Origin: Oscillibacter sp.
Lineage (GTDB): Bacteria; Bacillota; Clostridia; Oscillospirales; Oscillospiraceae
NCBI GenBank assembly: GCA_024404295.1
Contig: JAKSQE010000056.1
Span: 1-7,841 of the forward strand
DNA: 7,841 bases
Reading direction: 5' to 3'
Shown here: positions 5,368-7,841 of the stretch, piece by piece
Layout of the letters: each line of letters opens with the position of its first letter
How positions within the stretch are numbered: position 1 is the first letter of the stretch
Notes under the pieces: generated by a model
What the model was told of the DNA's origin: nothing
The model's database searches: none
Seen by the model: the letters and a program-made list of their open reading frames with translations, nothing else
Program-made: the position numbers and the translations under genes

Positions 5368-6534
5368 ATGCTATTCGCAAAGAGAATGGACAAATTCGGT
5401 GAAGGCGTTTTCACCACACTTCTCTTCATTAAAAACCGCCGTCTGGCCGAGGGAAAGCTCGTCGTTGATATGAGCGTTGGCACACCGAACATTCCTCCCG
5501 CGCCCCATATCCGGGAAGCTCTCGCCCGGGAAGCCGCGAAGCCTGAAAGCTACGTCTACGCGATCTCCGATACCGCCGAGCTGCAGAACACGGTCTCCGA
5601 TTGGTACGCCCGCCGCTATGGTGTCCAGTTGGATCCCCGCACGGAGGTCACCTCCCTGCTGGGTTCTCAGGAAGGTCTGGCTCATATTGCTCTGACTTTC
5701 GCAGATGACGGCGATTACATCCTCGTTCCGGCTCCCTGCTATCCCGTCTTCGGCGACGGCCCCCTGATCGCAGGTGCCAAGCTGCACCACATGCCCATGC
5801 GTCCCGAAAAGGATTTCATCATTGACTTGCAGGAGATCCCCACTGAGGTCGCCAAGCAGGCCAAGCTGATGGTCGTCTCCTATCCCAACAACCCCACCAC
5901 CGCTATGGCACCCGACAGCTTTTATCACGACCTGATCGCCTTTGCCAAGGAGTACGATATTGCGGTCCTGCATGACAACGCATACAGCGATCTGGTCTTC
6001 GACGGCAAGACCTGCGGCAGTTTCCTGCGTTTTGAGGGCGCTAAGGACGTGGGTGTTGAATTTAACTCCCTTTCTAAGACTTACGGCATGGCCGGTGCCC
6101 GTGTCGGCTTCTGCGTGGGCAATCAGGACATCGTCAGCCACCTGAAGCAGCTCAAATCCAATATGGATTACGGCATGTTCCTGCCCGTGCAGAAGGCCGC
6201 TATTGCCGCCCTCACCGGTGATCAAAGCTGTGTGGAAATGACCTGCCACGCTTATGAAAACCGCCGCAATATCCTGTGCGATGCCTTTGATCAGATCGGT
6301 TGGCATATCGATCGCGGTGCCTCCACCATGTTCCTCTGGGCTAAGATCCCCGAAAAATTTGCAACCAGCCAGGAGTTTGCCATGGAGCTGGTGAATCAGA
6401 CCGGCGTATTGGTGACCCCCGGCAGTGCTTTCGGCCCCAGCGGTGAAGGCTACGTCCGTATCGCCTTGGTGCAGAATGAGGACGCCATTTTGCAGGCAGC
6501 CGCCTCCATCAAAGCGTCCGGTATCCTCGACTGA
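5368..6534 (+). CDS. PLP-dependent class I/II aminotransferase, DapL-like group
   Basis: This 388-residue fold-type I aminotransferase is predicted to be cytoplasmic. Recognisable elements are MSVGTPNIPPAP (35-46) and YAISDTAELQNTVSDWY (64-80). The cofactor-phosphate region LLGSQEGLAHI lies at 97-107 and the PAPCYPVF loop at 121-128. Asn175 is in SYPNNPT, and Asp203 and Tyr206 are in HDNAYSD. The Schiff-base lysine is Lys237 in SLSKTYG, followed by Arg245 in GARVGF. Arg364 in GYVRIAL is the likely substrate-carboxylate arginine. All key residues are intact. The GSQEGLAH and PAPCYPVF patterns recall LL-diaminopimelate aminotransferases and related alanine/aspartate-type enzymes. The neighbours offer no lysine or cell-wall genes, so the substrate remains open. 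The gene appears monocistronic, after a long leader region and before the hairpin at 6556. Confidence 0.9.
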   Translation: MLFAKRMDKFGEGVFTTLLFIKNRRLAEGKLVVDMSVGTPNIPPAPHIREALAREAAKPESYVYAISDTAELQNTVSDWYARRYGVQLDPRTEVTSLLGSQEGLAHIALTFADDGDYILVPAPCYPVFGDGPLIAGAKLHHMPMRPEKDFIIDLQEIPTEVAKQAKLMVVSYPNNPTTAMAPDSFYHDLIAFAKEYDIAVLHDNAYSDLVFDGKTCGSFLRFEGAKDVGVEFNSLSKTYGMAGARVGFCVGNQDIVSHLKQLKSNMDYGMFLPVQKAAIAALTGDQSCVEMTCHAYENRRNILCDAFDQIGWHIDRGASTMFLWAKIPEKFATSQEFAMELVNQTGVLVTPGSAFGPSGEGYVRIALVQNEDAILQAAASIKASGILD

Positions 6535-6555
6535 TCCCAAACAATTAAAAAACGA

Positions 6556-6575
6556 TCAGGCGGACGACCGCCTGA
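6556..6575. terminator. Terminator-like hairpin after the aminotransferase, lacking its plus-strand T run
   Basis: A perfect eight-base stem TCAGGCGG/CCGCCTGA (6556-6563 with 6568-6575) with loop ACGA starts 21 bases after the stop codon. A run of six A residues lies upstream (6547-6552), so on the minus strand it reads as stem plus T run. On the plus strand, where the gene needs it, the stem is followed directly by the palindromic element at 6573 instead of T residues. This is what an insertion at the foot of a bidirectional terminator would leave. Confidence 0.6.
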
Positions 6576-6634
6576 ACTGCACCCCATTTGTTAGATAGTA
6601 CATGATAGCTGTCTCATAAATGGGGTGCAGTTTA
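6573..6634. mobile_element. 62-base palindromic element resembling joined IS3/IS150-type ends
   Basis: The outer 26 bases on each side (6573-6598 and 6609-6634) are inverted repeats matching at 22 of 26 positions, including a perfect 15-base core AACTGCACCCCATTT. Only ten bases separate them. The left end begins TGAACTGCACCCCA and continues with GTTAGA, which from memory resembles terminal repeats of IS3-family (IS150-like) elements of Firmicutes. The right end finishes TTTA rather than the canonical TTCA. No transposase is present and no clear target duplication flanks it. It may be a deletion scar or a miniature derivative. It could equally act as a second terminator for the aminotransferase, since the stem is followed by TATTTC. 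Confidence 0.5.
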
Positions 6635-6712
6635 TTTCAGATTCAGTACACTTTTATATTTCTTTTAGAGATCAGAGCGTGCAGCACGGAAGACATTTCT
6701 AATTTTCAGCTC

Positions 6713-6741
6713 TTGCATTTTTCCTTAAGTCGCTATACAAT
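6713..6741 (+). promoter_or_regulatory. Promoter of the SOS polymerase operon
   Basis: TTGCAT (6713-6718) and TACAAT (6736-6741) are separated by exactly 17 bases, a good sigma-A-type promoter. The predicted start of transcription, near 6748, lies inside the LexA-type box. Confidence 0.75.
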
Positions 6742-6743
6742 AA

Positions 6744-6759
6744 TAGAACATTAGTTCTA
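6744..6759. promoter_or_regulatory. LexA-type SOS operator
   Basis: TAGAAC-ATTA-GTTCTA is a perfect inverted repeat containing GAAC-N4-GTTC, the core of the Gram-positive SOS box (consensus CGAAC-N4-GTTCG). It starts two bases after the -10 and covers the expected transcription start, an ideal place for repression. The genes controlled include a lesion-bypass polymerase, a classic SOS target, which supports the call independently. The outermost consensus C and G are replaced by A and T. Confidence 0.82.
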
Positions 6760-6779
6760 TTCCAAAGGGTGGTGACGGA

Positions 6780-7037
6780 ATGAAAAAGCAATACGTAAAA
6801 GTTGTCTCAGATTTTGACGCAACGGGCTACATGCAGCCAAAATCTATCATTTGGGATGATGGGCGGGTGTTCCAGATCGAGCAAGTCCGTGATTTTCGTC
6901 CCGCCGAATCCATTGCCAATCTGCATGGGGATTGCTATACCGTCCTCATCAACGGTCAGGAGCGTCACCTGTTTTTTGAGCGTGTGGATCCTCTGTTCAG
7001 TGGACGGTTCGGGCGCTGGTTCGTTGAAGTATCTTAG
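6780..7037 (+). CDS. Small 85-residue protein of unknown function, partner gene of a Y-family polymerase
   Basis: I cannot assign a function. The product has no signal peptide or membrane segment and looks like a compact, mainly beta-strand cytoplasmic protein. Repeated hydrophobic/charged strands include YVKVVSDFD, SIIWDDGRVFQIEQV, CYTVLING and RHLFFER, and it ends in GRWFVEVS. The W-DGR and GRWFVE motifs are distinctive; from memory similar short proteins often precede UmuC/DinB-like polymerase genes in Clostridia. AAGGGTGG (6765-6772) precedes the ATG by seven bases. The stop codon is 11 bases before the polymerase start, and both share the SOS promoter. A DNA-binding or polymerase-accessory role is an inference from this coupling only. 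Confidence 0.82.
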   Translation: MKKQYVKVVSDFDATGYMQPKSIIWDDGRVFQIEQVRDFRPAESIANLHGDCYTVLINGQERHLFFERVDPLFSGRFGRWFVEVS

Positions 7038-7048
7038 GGGGCGCATGT

Positions 7049-7841
7049 ATGGAAGTAAAACAACGAACTTATATTGCCATTGACCTGAAAAGCTTTTATG
7101 CCTCCGTGGAGTGTGTGGAGCGGGGGCTTGACCCGCTGCGGACGCACCTTGTGGTCGCGGACGCGAGCCGCACGGAAAAGACCATCTGCCTTGCCGTTTC
7201 CCCCGCCCCGAAAGCCTCCGGCATCTCCGGCCGTGCCAGACTATTTGAGGTCATTCAGCGCCTGAAAGAGGTCAATGCGGAGCGCCTGCGGAATGCTGTG
7301 CGGCAGAACAAAGCCGTGATGCAGGACGGTCAGCCAGCTCTGCCCTGCGAGTCCTTCGATGCACGTGCCCTTTCCACCGACCCGGCTTTGCGGATCGGCT
7401 ATATCGCCGCCACGCCTCGTATGGCACGGTACATGGAGGTCTCTTCTCTGATCTACTCCATCTACCTGCGGTTCATTTCGCCGGAGGACATCCATGTCTA
7501 TTCCATCGACGAGGTGTTTATGGATGTCACAAATTACCTGGATACCTATCACATGACCGCCCGGGAACTGGCAAAAGCCATGATCCGGGAAGTTCTCTAC
7601 ACCACCGGCATCACCGCCACCGCAGGGATCGGGACGAACCTGTACCTTGCAAAGCTTGCCATGGACATCGTGGCCAAGCACATCCCTGCCGATGCGGATG
7701 GCGTCCGCATCGCGGAACTGGACGAAACTTCATTTCGCTATCTCCTATGGGACCACACGCCCCTGACCGATTTCTGGCGCACTGGTCCCGGGACCGCCGC
7801 CAAACTGGAGCGTCACGGTATCCACACCATGGGAGAGCTCG
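7049..7841 (+). CDS. Y-family lesion-bypass DNA polymerase (UmuC/DinB-like), cut by the window end
   Basis: The first 264 residues are visible and the frame is open to the edge. The enzyme should copy past damaged bases during the SOS response. The palm opens with AIDLKSFYASVE (10-21), giving metal-binding Asp12 and the Tyr17 steric gate position. The second catalytic motif YSIDEVFMDV (151-160) gives Asp154 and Glu155. GIGTNLYLAKLAMDIVAK (193-210) is typical of the family, and a thumb helix-hairpin-helix starts at DFWRTGPGTA (241-250). Compared with DinB, an extra segment of about 45 residues (70-115) lies between the fingers region and the conserved PRMARYMEVS; this matches my memory of a Firmicutes subgroup. 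AGGGGG (7036-7041) lies seven bases before the ATG at 7049; the nearby ATG at 7045 is in another frame that soon stops. The C-terminal little-finger domain is outside the window. Confidence 0.9.
   Translation, partial: MEVKQRTYIAIDLKSFYASVECVERGLDPLRTHLVVADASRTEKTICLAVSPAPKASGISGRARLFEVIQRLKEVNAERLRNAVRQNKAVMQDGQPALPCESFDARALSTDPALRIGYIAATPRMARYMEVSSLIYSIYLRFISPEDIHVYSIDEVFMDVTNYLDTYHMTARELAKAMIREVLYTTGITATAGIGTNLYLAKLAMDIVAKHIPADADGVRIAELDETSFRYLLWDHTPLTDFWRTGPGTAAKLERHGIHTMGEL

Noticed and set aside
5371..6540. Open frame of 389 codons on the minus strand opposite the aminotransferase
   Set aside because: It mirrors the aminotransferase almost exactly, which is expected from the codon bias of the real gene. 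No family motif or start signal is visible.
7241..7681. Minus-strand open frame of 146 codons within the polymerase
   Set aside because: It is antisense to conserved Y-family motifs (SIDE and GIGTNLYLAK regions) and is a codon shadow.

Overview
The window looks like a chromosomal piece from a Gram-positive gut-type Clostridia genome, most likely Oscillospiraceae-like. This placement is an inference from protein style, strong GGAGG ribosome binding sites, sigma-A-like promoters and moderately GC-rich genes separated by AT-rich spacers; no ribosomal or marker gene is present to confirm it. It holds seven complete genes and one gene cut by the right edge. I see no tRNA, rRNA or CRISPR.

Layout. 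(1) Positions 84-2273, plus strand: a promoter and a two-gene operon of a seven-helix LytS-type sensor kinase and a response regulator, overlapping by 20 bases. The regulator carries a SARP/OmpR-like winged-helix output domain rather than the LytTR domain usually paired with this kinase class. (2) Positions 2332-3203, minus strand: a CvpA-like four-helix membrane protein with a long soluble insert, ending in a strong hairpin terminator between the convergent genes. (3) Positions 3408-3819, minus strand: a stand-alone STAS protein (anti-sigma factor antagonist type) with its own promoter and terminator and no partner kinase beside it. (4) Positions 3903-5098, plus strand: a glycerol-1-phosphate dehydrogenase-type (AraM/EgsA-like) enzyme, divergent from the STAS gene. 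(5) Positions 5062-5367: a 306-base spacer rich in inverted repeats, then a class I/II PLP aminotransferase (5368-6534) that resembles the DapL-like group. (6) Positions 6556-6634: a terminator-like hairpin directly abutting a 62-base near-perfect palindrome whose ends resemble IS3/IS150-type terminal repeats. (7) Positions 6713-7841: an SOS-type operon with a good promoter, a GAAC-N4-GTTC LexA-type box just after the -10, an 85-residue protein of unknown function and the first 264 residues of a Y-family lesion-bypass DNA polymerase.

How the parts fit. The kinase and regulator form one signalling unit. The STAS gene, CvpA-like gene, dehydrogenase and aminotransferase look like independently transcribed single genes with no shared pathway visible. 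The right-hand operon is a DNA-damage response unit, and the IS-like scar just before it may mark an insertion boundary. The points most worth a second look are the unusual kinase/regulator pairing, an 11-base direct repeat upstream of the CvpA-like gene that shares a 9-mer with the kinase promoter, the palindromic IS-like scar, and the small protein locked to the SOS polymerase.
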